A stretch of 64,000 nucleotides of DNA from an uncultured Lachnospiraceae bacterium. Lineage in GTDB: Bacteria > Bacillota > Clostridia > Lachnospirales > Lachnospiraceae. Position numbers and translations under genes: made by a program. Position 1 is the first letter of the stretch. Every line of letters starts with the position of its first letter. This document shows, one piece after another, positions 1 through 7,460 of this stretch. The notes under the pieces are model-generated. The model was given only the letters and a program-made list of their open reading frames with translations. It had not been told where the DNA came from and did no database searches. The DNA lies in NCBI GenBank assembly GCA_902776305.1, contig CACYPS010000004.1, positions 124,001 through 188,000 of the forward strand. The letters are read 5' to 3'.

Positions 1-86
1 ATAGATTTCCGCCAAATCCTATAGATATATTCTTAACGCAGGCATCCTGTTTTGAGCCTGAATGCTGCCGCAATTATCAAAAGACA

Positions 87-218
87 GTTACTCAAACTTC
101 CCACTATGTTTCTAAAACATAGTCGAATCATTAAAAATGCAATCGGAGGGCGTCGTCGAGCGGCCGGTACTTTAAATTTTCAAGCGTAAGCGCCGAAAAT
201 TTATTAAGTTTTAGTTAC
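87..218. repeat. MITE-like repeat, copy 1 (short form)
   Basis: The ends form imperfect terminal inverted repeats: GTTACTCAAACTTCC at 87-101 and, read on the other strand from 218, GTAACTAAAACTT. The inner part (about 122-206) is the near-perfect reverse complement of 27326-27410. The element abuts the stop codon of the LysR gene. It is not coding. Confidence 0.7.
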
Positions 219-1118
219 CTACTCCCCGTAAGTCAGCAGCTCCCGGACATACTCCTCAGCCAGCTGCGAGAGCGGCAGACGCTTCTTCTTAATATACCCG
301 ATTGTCATCGTATCGTCCGTCTCCAGCGGGACCGCACGGTAATATTCACCGTTCAGATCCTCACAGATAATGCCCGAACACAAGGTGTAGGCATTGAGAC
401 CGACCATCAGATTCAGCATAGTAGCGCGGTCATCCGCCTTGATGATCTGATCGTAATCATAGGTGGAGAGCACTTCCTCCGCAAAATGGAAAGAGTTGTT
501 CTCACCCTGTTCAAAAGACAGACACGGGTAGGGCTTCAGCTGTTCAATTGCTATGGACTTCATTTCCGCAAGAGGGTGATTTTTCCAGAAATATACGGAA
601 ATAGGGCAATCGAATAAAGGGATGAATTCCAGATCACTGTCGCGGAAGAGCTTCATGAGCACTTTGCGGTTGAAGTCATTGACGTAGAGGACGCCGATCT
701 CGCTGTTCAACGTGGCGACGTTGCGGATCACTTCGTAGGTCCGCGTTTCATGGACCGCAAAGGCATACTGGTGGTCCTGATGTCTTTTAACGAGGCGAAT
801 GAAAGCCTGAACTGCGAACGTATAGTGCTGCATGGAGACACTGAATTTTTTTCGACGCTGTTCGGGGGAGATGAACTTGTCTTCCATCAGACGATACTGT
901 TCGAGGATCTGCCTGGCGTATCCGAGGAACTCTGCTCCTTCCGGGGTGATGGTAATGCCTCTGTTGGAACGCAGGAAGAGCGTGATATCCAGCTCATTTT
1001 CGAGATCTTTTATGGTTCCGGAGAGGGACGGCTGCGATATGAAGAGCTTTTTGGCTGCTTCATTGATGCTGCCGCAGTCGGCAATTTCAACAGCGTAGCG
1101 CATTTGCTGAAGAGTCAT
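219..1118 (-). CDS. LysR family transcriptional regulator
   Basis: A 299-residue LysR-type regulator. An N-terminal winged helix-turn-helix (about residues 1-60, with the typical LQQMRYAVEIAD start and SQPSLSGTIKDLE recognition helix) precedes a periplasmic-binding-like effector domain (about 90-295). I chose the start at 1118 because AGGAGG lies 7 nt upstream; the open frame runs 7 codons further without a better ribosome site. It is divergent from the cation efflux gene, with face-to-face promoters between them, so it may control that gene as many LysR proteins control a divergent neighbour; that is inference. The effector cannot be read from the sequence. Confidence 0.9.
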   Translation of the reverse strand: MTLQQMRYAVEIADCGSINEAAKKLFISQPSLSGTIKDLENELDITLFLRSNRGITITPEGAEFLGYARQILEQYRLMEDKFISPEQRRKKFSVSMQHYTFAVQAFIRLVKRHQDHQYAFAVHETRTYEVIRNVATLNSEIGVLYVNDFNRKVLMKLFRDSDLEFIPLFDCPISVYFWKNHPLAEMKSIAIEQLKPYPCLSFEQGENNSFHFAEEVLSTYDYDQIIKADDRATMLNLMVGLNAYTLCSGIICEDLNGEYYRAVPLETDDTMTIGYIKKKRLPLSQLAEEYVRELLTYGE

Positions 1119-1162
1119 GATCGTTCCTCCTAAACACATTTACCTACTGAATAGATAGGAAT

Positions 1163-1191
1163 ATAGTATCCTTGTACCGCCCGTTTGTCAA
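1163..1191 (-). promoter_or_regulatory. Sigma-A promoter of the LysR gene
   Basis: On the minus strand TTGACA (1191-1186) and TACTAT (1168-1163) are separated by exactly 17 nt. It fires toward the LysR gene, whose start is 45 nt downstream. Confidence 0.7.
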
Positions 1192-1205
1192 GTTCGCGGG
1201 AGACA

Positions 1206-1234
1206 TTGACATCTCAATCCGGATGCTTTAGAAT
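1206..1234 (+). promoter_or_regulatory. Sigma-A promoter of the cation efflux gene
   Basis: TTGACA (1206-1211) and TAGAAT (1229-1234) with a 17-nt spacer, 40 nt before the efflux gene start. Its -35 lies only 14 nt from the -35 of the divergent LysR promoter, so one bound regulator could affect both. Confidence 0.75.
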
Positions 1235-1274
1235 TCACTCAACCGCGCAAGAATAGGATGAAGGAGGCAGTCTC

Positions 1275-2186
1275 ATGAACAATCGAGAAGAACTGGAAAA
1301 GCGCATTCTGCGATTTTCTTTCCTGGGAAGCTGCGTCCTCTCGGGGGCAGAAGTTCTGATGGCTATCATTCTGCACTCGTATTCCATCCTGATGGACGCA
1401 ATATTCGATTCAGCGGAACTCTTTATGATGGGTCCGTTTCTTGTCCTCGTACCGCTTTTATACAGACCGGTCAATGAGCGTCATCCGTACGGATACGCAC
1501 AGGTCGAATCGCTGTTTCTGATAATCAAATATATGGTGCTTCTGGCATTGATTCTTATTATGGTCAATACCAATGTGAATGTCATTCTCAGCGGAGGGCA
1601 CCTGGTCAATCTGGGAGGTATCGCTTCGTTCGAGATCGCTCTCTGTATAGGGAGTATACTTATGTACCTCTTTCTGCAGCATATGAGCCGTAAATATGAA
1701 TCCCCGACGATCCATGCAGAACTCTATCTGTGGAAGACCGATATCGTGGGAAGCTGCGGCATAGCGGTCGCTTTCCTCGCTCAAAATCTTCTCGGAGATT
1801 CCATTCTCGCTCCGCTCGCACCCTACATCGACTCGGTAGTTGCGATAGTCATGTCGATTTTACTGATCATTGAACCTGTACAGGAACTTATCAGGGGATT
1901 TAAGCAAATGATGCTCTTCTCTCCGCCGCAGGACGTTATGGACAAGGTGCATGAAGTCGTAAAGCGCGATCTGGAAGGCCTTCCGTACGAGGCGACGTTC
2001 ATTGATGTCATTCAGACCGGGCGCAAGACCTGGATAGAGGTCTACCTCAGAGAGACACTTGATACCTCATTGATTGATGTCCGGCACTGGACAAAGCTGC
2101 GTGAATTTGTAATTCAGGATCTCAAGGATGATTTTGATCAGATTTATGTTGAGTTCATCCCTGACCTTCCGGATCTGCCTGAATGA
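1275..2186 (+). CDS. Cation diffusion facilitator family transporter
   Basis: A 303-residue membrane protein of the CDF (cation efflux) family, which exports divalent metals such as Zn2+, Fe2+ or Mn2+ against protons. Visible marks are the TM2 aspartates in SILMDAIFDSAE (D37 and D41 region), the HPYGYAQVESL cytoplasmic loop that follows TM2, six predicted hydrophobic spans up to about residue 210, and a soluble C-terminal domain. AAGGAGG precedes the ATG. Family members of this sub-type also include FieF-like proteins; the metal cannot be assigned here. It is transcribed alone and ends before a hairpin terminator. Confidence 0.88.
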   Translation: MNNREELEKRILRFSFLGSCVLSGAEVLMAIILHSYSILMDAIFDSAELFMMGPFLVLVPLLYRPVNERHPYGYAQVESLFLIIKYMVLLALILIMVNTNVNVILSGGHLVNLGGIASFEIALCIGSILMYLFLQHMSRKYESPTIHAELYLWKTDIVGSCGIAVAFLAQNLLGDSILAPLAPYIDSVVAIVMSILLIIEPVQELIRGFKQMMLFSPPQDVMDKVHEVVKRDLEGLPYEATFIDVIQTGRKTWIEVYLRETLDTSLIDVRHWTKLREFVIQDLKDDFDQIYVEFIPDLPDLPE

Positions 2187-2249
2187 ATCACAGCCGGTTT
2201 TCATGATGGTTATTTCACCTATATAATTCGTTAAAATGACTAAAATCAG

Positions 2250-2292
2250 GAGATGGTGCAATTCTTTCAAAGAAAGTTGCACCATCTCTTTA
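2250..2292 (+). terminator. Intrinsic terminator after the efflux gene
   Basis: A stem of about 13 bp (GAGATGGTGCAA paired with TTGCACCATCTC) closes a 13-nt loop and is followed by a short T run. Confidence 0.7.
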
Positions 2293-2307
2293 AAGTTGTG
2301 CTATACT
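2277..2307 (+). promoter_or_regulatory. Possible promoter of the NhaC-type gene
   Basis: TATACT at 2302-2307 lies 36 nt before the ATG. The best -35 candidate, TTGCAC at 2277, overlaps the terminator stem and has a 19-nt spacer, so the assignment is weak. Confidence 0.35.
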
Positions 2308-2342
2308 AAAGCCTGATTTCTTATACTAAGGGGGAAAACTCT

Positions 2343-3884
2343 ATGAACGGTACTTTTTGGGCTCTCGTCCCGCCAATCGTCGCTATTGCGCTCGCACTGA
2401 TTACAAAAGAGGTCTACAGTTCTCTGTTCGTCGGTATTCTTGTCGGTGGACTGTTCGTCTCCGGCTTCAGCTTTGTCGGAACTCTGAACGCTATATTCAC
2501 GGACGGAATGATTGCGCAGATCTCGGATTCCTACAATGTAGGTATTCTGGTATTTCTGGTATTCCTCGGCATTATGGTCGCCCTGATGAACAAGGCCGGC
2601 GGTTCCGCTGCCTTCGGTGAATGGGCTTCCACTCATATCAAAACACGCGTCGGTGCACAGCTGGCTACAATTCTCCTGGGCTGCCTTATATTCATCGACG
2701 ATTACTTTAACTGCCTTACGGTCGGGTCTGTCATGAGACCTGTCACAGACAGACATCAGGTATCGCGCGCAAAACTTGCATATCTCATCGATGCGACCGC
2801 CGCGCCTGTCTGTATCATAGCACCGATTTCATCCTGGGCAGCGGCTGTCTCCGCATTCTCGCCCGAAGGAACGAACGGTCTTGTTCTGTTTATCCGTGCA
2901 ATTCCGTATAATTATTATGCCCTGCTTACGATTATCATGATGGTCTCGATCACGATCATGAAGATCGACTATGGCCCGATGGCCACACATGAGAGAAACG
3001 CCGCAAACGGCGATATCTTTACGGTTCCGGCTCCGGTCGCTTCAACCGAGGCAGTAAAAGGCAAGGGTAAAGTATTGGACCTGGTTCTTCCGATCGCGTC
3101 ACTTATTGTTTGCTGTGTTGTCGGAATGATTTATTCCGGAGGTTTCTTTGAGGGGGAAAGTTTCATTAATGCATTTGCCAACAGCGATGCATCTGTAGGT
3201 CTCGTTCTCGGATCTTTCGTCGCTATGGCAATCACGATCGTGGGCTATATTCTTAGGGGCGTTCTGAAATTCAAAGAATGCATGGACTGCCTTACGGAAG
3301 GTTTCAAGGCCATGGTTCCGGCTATCATGATTCTTGTTCTCGCCTGGACACTGAAGGGAGTTACACTCGGTCTCGGTGCAGATACATACGTTGCAGGCGT
3401 TGTCAGCGGCAGCGCTCAGTCTCTCCAGAATTTCCTTCCGGCTATCGTTTTCCTGATTGCGGTAGGCCTTTCGTTCGCAACGGGCACATCCTGGGGTACT
3501 TTCGGTATCCTGATTCCGATCTGCCTCAACGCGTTCCCGCTTGAGAGCGGTAATCCGCTGGCGGTCATCTGCGTATCGGCCTGCATGGCAGGTGCTGTAT
3601 GCGGAGATCACTGCTCACCGATTTCCGATACAACAATCATGTCTTCAGCCGGCGCTCAGTGCGATCACATTGCGCATGTATCGACTCAGATGCCCTATGC
3701 TTTGACAGCAGCGGCAATTTCCTTTGTGACATACATGATTGCAGGATTTATTCAGAATGCCGCGGTTTCTCTCATTATCGGCGTTGTTCTGACGTTCCTT
3801 GTAATGATCATGCTGCACTATTTATTCTACGGAAACAAAGCAAAGCAGGCGGAAGAACCCGCGAGCGTTGCTTCTGAAAAATAA
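2343..3884 (+). CDS. NhaC-type Na+/H+ antiporter family protein
   Basis: A 513-residue polytopic membrane protein of the NhaC/ion transporter superfamily (COG1757). These proteins exchange Na+ for H+ or, in other branches, amino acids. There are about 12 hydrophobic spans, the FIDDYFNCLTVGSVMRPVTD motif (residues about 116-135) and GTSWGTFGILIP with GDHCSPISDTT near the C-terminus, all typical of the family. AGGGGG lies 8 nt before the ATG. The gene is monocistronic and is followed by a repeat and a very long hairpin. Substrate is not decidable from sequence alone. Confidence 0.85.
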   Translation: MNGTFWALVPPIVAIALALITKEVYSSLFVGILVGGLFVSGFSFVGTLNAIFTDGMIAQISDSYNVGILVFLVFLGIMVALMNKAGGSAAFGEWASTHIKTRVGAQLATILLGCLIFIDDYFNCLTVGSVMRPVTDRHQVSRAKLAYLIDATAAPVCIIAPISSWAAAVSAFSPEGTNGLVLFIRAIPYNYYALLTIIMMVSITIMKIDYGPMATHERNAANGDIFTVPAPVASTEAVKGKGKVLDLVLPIASLIVCCVVGMIYSGGFFEGESFINAFANSDASVGLVLGSFVAMAITIVGYILRGVLKFKECMDCLTEGFKAMVPAIMILVLAWTLKGVTLGLGADTYVAGVVSGSAQSLQNFLPAIVFLIAVGLSFATGTSWGTFGILIPICLNAFPLESGNPLAVICVSACMAGAVCGDHCSPISDTTIMSSAGAQCDHIAHVSTQMPYALTAAAISFVTYMIAGFIQNAAVSLIIGVVLTFLVMIMLHYLFYGNKAKQAEEPASVASEK

Positions 3885-3900
3885 AGAACTCCGATACACA

Positions 3901-4012
3901 ACGCTCCGCCGGAGCATTGTCACGCATGCTTAGGCACGGCGGATCCCAGACATGCGCATTGGAAGGCGCTTACGCGCCGCGCATGTCGCATCAAGAACGC
4001 CGAGGAGCTCCT
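3901..4012 (+). repeat. Dispersed GC-rich multi-hairpin repeat, copy 1
   Basis: This copy shares the core CGGCGGATC..AGACATGCGC..GGAAGGCGCTTACGCG..CGCATGTCGC..AAGAACGCCGAGG with copies at 7221-7303 (inverted), 24030-24113, 37660-37752 and, partly, 39031-39091. It contains nested inverted repeats (GACATGCGC/GCGCATGTC outside GGCGC-TTAC-GCGCC), so it would fold as RNA or cruciform DNA. Confidence 0.75.
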
Positions 4013-4020
4013 GAATGATA

Positions 4021-4121
4021 AGGGGTTGTCGCATTAGGCAGTGCCACCACTACATATGGCAGACATTTGCAAATAACGTCTGCCATATGTAGTGGTGCCG
4101 CGCCTTAATGCGACAGCCCCT
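4021..4121 (+). repeat. Very long hairpin with CTGTCGCA-type ends
   Basis: Arms of about 44 bp (4021-4064 and 4078-4121) pair almost perfectly around a 13-nt loop. The closing stem is AGGGGTTGTCGCATTA against TAATGCGACAGCCCCT. The same kind of closing stem is seen at 7325-7424 and, shorter, at 46004-46068. It sits between the NhaC-type gene and the HD gene and probably stops transcription in both directions. Confidence 0.75.
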
Positions 4122-4222
4122 TTCGTTAAATATTTCTAAACTTATACTCCGAGCGTGACAAACCGTAAGAATCGGAATAAAATTATGTAAATTCGGAACA
4201 TAAGGAGGTTTTCCGCAAACAT

Positions 4223-4741
4223 ATGAAAGAATCGATCGTCAAAGATGTCAACCGGATAGGAAAGAAGATACTCGGAACAGAGTCATTCGAGCAAGCCCTT
4301 ACGCAGGTACATCATGACAAGACAACGGTCGGTGCACACAGTCTGGAAGTTGCCTGCACAGCTCTCGCAATAAGCAGAAAGCTGGAAGGTTTAAAGATTT
4401 CAATAAATGAAGAGCAGATGATTCGCGGTGCCCTGTGTCATGATCTCGGAATTCTCGGCAGATATGACAAGTTCGCAAACAATTTTGTCTGCTGTTACAG
4501 ACACCCCAAAGACTCTGTTGATGCAGCGAAAGAGCTTCTCGGCGGTCTGACGGATATCGAAAAGGACGTGATTGCTCACCATATGTGGCCTGTGACACCG
4601 GTCCCGCCACATCACAGAGAAGCTTACATTGTCACACTTGCAGATAAGATCTGTGCAGTAAGGGAGATCATCAGATCGGCGGAGAAGAATAAAGCCGAGA
4701 TGTTAAAGAAAAAGAAGCATATGCGCAAAGAATCTGCCTGA
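4223..4741 (+). CDS. HD-domain phosphohydrolase
   Basis: A 172-residue protein with the residues of a small HD hydrolase: H near 38 in GAHSLEVA, the CHDLG pair (about 74-76), HH in AHHMWP (about 117-119) and D in LADKI (about 139). HD proteins of this size act on nucleotides or other phosphate esters with a divalent metal. A TAAGGAGG ribosome site lies upstream at an unusually long spacing of 14 nt from the ATG. The C-terminal tail is lysine-rich. The gene stands alone between two strong hairpins, so context gives no substrate. Confidence 0.8.
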   Translation: MKESIVKDVNRIGKKILGTESFEQALTQVHHDKTTVGAHSLEVACTALAISRKLEGLKISINEEQMIRGALCHDLGILGRYDKFANNFVCCYRHPKDSVDAAKELLGGLTDIEKDVIAHHMWPVTPVPPHHREAYIVTLADKICAVREIIRSAEKNKAEMLKKKKHMRKESA

Positions 4742-4830
4742 AGATACCGTTCGCCGGTTACGGCGATCCTTCCGTAAGACTGCATATGACCGTGACGGGC
4801 TGCGTATGTCCGTAATGAAAAGATGATACA

Positions 4831-4874
4831 GAAAAACCCCGCGGTGGCTGGCTATTCCTCCGCGGGGTTTTCTT
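4831..4874 (+). terminator. Intrinsic terminator after the HD gene
   Basis: AAAACCCCGCGG pairs with CCGCGGGGTTTT and is followed by TTTTCTT. The A tract on the other side makes it potentially bidirectional. Confidence 0.85.
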
Positions 4875-5112
4875 ATATGTTGCAAAAAAAAGGGAAGGCT
4901 ATGAGTTCTCGAAGTTTGTGTCCGTCACTTCGGAACTGACTATACTATACGTCAGACTATGGCTTATTTCGCGCCGAAATCCAAAAAACAGCAGACAAAT
5001 TTTGCTTTTGAATTATTCTATGAGTGGTATTATTTTGGGGAATACTGTAAACTATATAGGTAGGAACTTTGAGTGACGCCGGCAGTATGACCGGATCAGG
5101 AAGGAAGAGAAT

Positions 5113-6000
5113 ATGGGTTTTTTTGATTTCTTTAAAAAAGGCAATAAAGATAATGAGGTGACAGCAGACGAAGCAATCGGAAAAGCGAAAGCTGCGGAAC
5201 CGGCATCTTCGGAGACAGAAGCGGAGGAAATGATTTCAGAGAACTCTGAGGGAACGGTTTCCGCAGATACATCAACGACGGATGCACCTGAATCGAATAC
5301 ATCGGAAATCGTATCGGAGACGGATGGACCGGAAGTAAATGCAGAGGCATCACCTGCTGAAGCGGAGAATATGCAGGAAGGGCTGCAGGATACGCCTACT
5401 CCGGAAGAAGCAGCGCCGAATGCGCCCGTGAAGTTCACGCCTGAACAGCTTGCCGAGAGAAAGGCACAGCAGGAAGAACTCACCAAAAAGCGTGACAGCG
5501 AAGGCATGGTCCTCTCTTACCTTATTCAGCGGCATCATGAGATCAAGACCGTCGACAGTTTTAAATCAGCACTGGACTCTCTCACCAATTGTTGGCTATG
5601 GGTCCCGATGCGTATGCAGATGAGTAAGAATGACGCAGCTGCTTTGCAGGAAGCTCAGAAGACCAGGCAAAAGTATGCTCCGAAAGATCCGGTGCGTCTG
5701 GTACCGGCGCTCATCAGGACAAAGGACGGCGAGCTTGTGTATTCAAGCTTTACGAACCGCGATGAGATCCCGAAGGAGATGACTAAGCAGTTCATATGGG
5801 TCCAGGTTCCGTCCGGCAAGTGCGCGCAGACAGTTGTGGCAAGCCCGCAGATCAGCTCAATGATCATCAATCCGAACAGTAAGAGTCTGCTTCTGAAGAA
5901 AGAGCTGCTTGAGAAGCTCGTGAAACCTGTCTCGAAACCGGACGAACAGGCGGCGAAGGATCTCGCGTCAGAACCGGATACGACAGGATATACATCGTAA
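5113..6000 (+). CDS. SseB-like domain protein with acidic disordered N-terminus
   Basis: A 295-residue protein. Residues 1-12 (MGFFDFFKKGNK) are a short amphipathic or basic start, about 13-110 are acidic and low in complexity (Glu, Ser, Ala, Thr, Pro), and about 135-250 resemble the SseB N-terminal domain, a fold of unknown function also found near type III/VI secretion and ESX loci. No membrane segment is seen. AGGAAGGAAGAG precedes the ATG. The following alcohol dehydrogenase is 45 nt downstream and could be co-transcribed. Function unknown. Confidence 0.7.
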   Translation: MGFFDFFKKGNKDNEVTADEAIGKAKAAEPASSETEAEEMISENSEGTVSADTSTTDAPESNTSEIVSETDGPEVNAEASPAEAENMQEGLQDTPTPEEAAPNAPVKFTPEQLAERKAQQEELTKKRDSEGMVLSYLIQRHHEIKTVDSFKSALDSLTNCWLWVPMRMQMSKNDAAALQEAQKTRQKYAPKDPVRLVPALIRTKDGELVYSSFTNRDEIPKEMTKQFIWVQVPSGKCAQTVVASPQISSMIINPNSKSLLLKKELLEKLVKPVSKPDEQAAKDLASEPDTTGYTS

Positions 6001-6045
6001 TCAGAGTCATACAGATGAATTAAGATATACCGAAAGGAGAAAAAG

Positions 6046-7206
6046 ATGAATAATTTTACGCATTCCATTCCTACGAAGGTCTACTTTGGAAAAGGTCAGA
6101 TAAAGCACCTCGCAGAGCTCAAGGAAAGCGGTTCGAAAGTACTTCTTGTATATGGCGGAGGAAGCATTAAGAAGAACGGTCTTTACAACAAGGTATACAG
6201 CATCCTCAGAACAGCAGGCCTTCGGATTTATGAATTACCGGGTGTGGAACCGAATCCGAGAATCGAATCTGTTCGTGAGGGCGTGAAAATATGTAAAGAT
6301 AATAAGGTGAACATGGTACTTGCGGTCGGCGGTGGTTCCGTCATCGATGCAGCTAAGGTCATCGCGGGCGGAGCTCTTTACGGTGGCGATCCATGGAGCC
6401 TTGTCATTCATCCGAGATATATTCTGAAGGCACTGCCGATCTATACGGTTCTTACGCTTGCGGCTACAGGATCCGAGATGGATTCGTTCGCAGTCATTTC
6501 CGATCTCAGCAAGCATGAGAAATGGGGAACGGGGTCACCGCTCTTCAAGCCCGTCATGTCGATCTGTGATCCGGAATATACATTTTCCGTGTCCCCGAAG
6601 CAGACCGCTGCTGGTACGGCAGATATCATGAGCCATACGTTCGAGAACTATTTTACAAATGTGGAAGGCGGATACCTTCAGGCCCGTTTCTGTGAGGGCG
6701 TTCTGAAGACTTGCATCAAGTACGGACCGATTGCCATAGCTGAGCCGGATAATTACGATGCGCGTGCGAACCTCATGTGGGCATCAAGCAATGCGATAAA
6801 CGGTCTTCTGAGCGACGGCGCTGAGGTCGCATGGTGCGTGCATCCGATGGAACATGAGCTGTCGGCATATTATGACATCACACACGGCGAAGGACTTGCT
6901 ATCCTGACGCCGCACTGGATGGAGTTTGCCCTGAACGAGGGCACGGCTGCCAAGTTCGCGGAGTACGGACGCAATGTCTGGGGTATCGCAGGAGAGGACG
7001 ATATGGAAGTCGCTAAAGCGGCTATCGAGAGAACAAGGGAATTCTTTGTGAATGAGCTTCATATTCCGGCGACTCTTCGAGAGGTCGGGATTGAGGATGA
7101 GAAGTATTTTGAGGAGATGGCTGCCAAGGCAGCTGAGGGATCCAAAGGATCCTTCGTTCCGCTTGAGAAAGATGATATTGTCGCTATTTACAGAGCGGCA
7201 CTTTAA
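6046..7206 (+). CDS. Iron-containing alcohol dehydrogenase (BDH/YqhD type)
   Basis: A 386-residue group III alcohol dehydrogenase that interconverts aldehydes and alcohols with NAD(P)H. The Rossmann part has YGGGSIK (36-42) and GGGSVIDAAKV (95-105), and the metal site is D193, H197, H266 and H280, with the VHPMEHELSAYYDITHG signature between the last two. The GGGS at 37-40 is the element linked to NADPH preference in butanol dehydrogenases and YqhD. An AAAGGAG site precedes the ATG. In a fermenter it would regenerate NAD(P)+ or remove aldehydes; the physiological substrate is not visible. Confidence 0.9.
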   Translation: MNNFTHSIPTKVYFGKGQIKHLAELKESGSKVLLVYGGGSIKKNGLYNKVYSILRTAGLRIYELPGVEPNPRIESVREGVKICKDNKVNMVLAVGGGSVIDAAKVIAGGALYGGDPWSLVIHPRYILKALPIYTVLTLAATGSEMDSFAVISDLSKHEKWGTGSPLFKPVMSICDPEYTFSVSPKQTAAGTADIMSHTFENYFTNVEGGYLQARFCEGVLKTCIKYGPIAIAEPDNYDARANLMWASSNAINGLLSDGAEVAWCVHPMEHELSAYYDITHGEGLAILTPHWMEFALNEGTAAKFAEYGRNVWGIAGEDDMEVAKAAIERTREFFVNELHIPATLREVGIEDEKYFEEMAAKAAEGSKGSFVPLEKDDIVAIYRAAL

Positions 7207-7220
7207 TCTCTGACGAAGAT

Positions 7221-7303
7221 TCAAGAACGCCTCGGCGTTCTTGCCGCGACATGCGCGGCGCGCAAGCGCCTTCCACTGCGCATGTCTGCGATCCGCCGGA
7301 GGC
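7221..7303 (-). repeat. Dispersed GC-rich multi-hairpin repeat, copy 2 (inverted)
   Basis: Reverse-complement copy of the family at 3901-4012, starting with AAGAACGCCTCGGCGTTCTT and ending in GATCCGCCGGAGG. It directly follows the alcohol dehydrogenase gene. Confidence 0.75.
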
Positions 7304-7324
7304 TTTTATTCTTCGATGAAGAAT

Positions 7325-7424
7325 AAAAGGCTGTCGCACAGGCGCGGCACCGTTTGGCTTAGAAGATGCTATAAGCATTCTCCGCTAAACAGATGGTGAC
7401 GCTGCCTGATGCGACAGCCTTTTT
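7325..7424. terminator. Long hairpin between convergent genes
   Basis: AAAAGGCTGTCGCA at the left pairs with TGCGACAGCCTTTT at the right, continuing as an interrupted stem (AGGC/GCCT, ACC/GGT). The run of T on both strands makes it a plausible bidirectional terminator for the alcohol dehydrogenase and the convergent ABC exporter. Confidence 0.7.
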
Positions 7425-7460
7425 TCTCTTTTACGGCACAGACCCGGCAGATTAAGCCTT

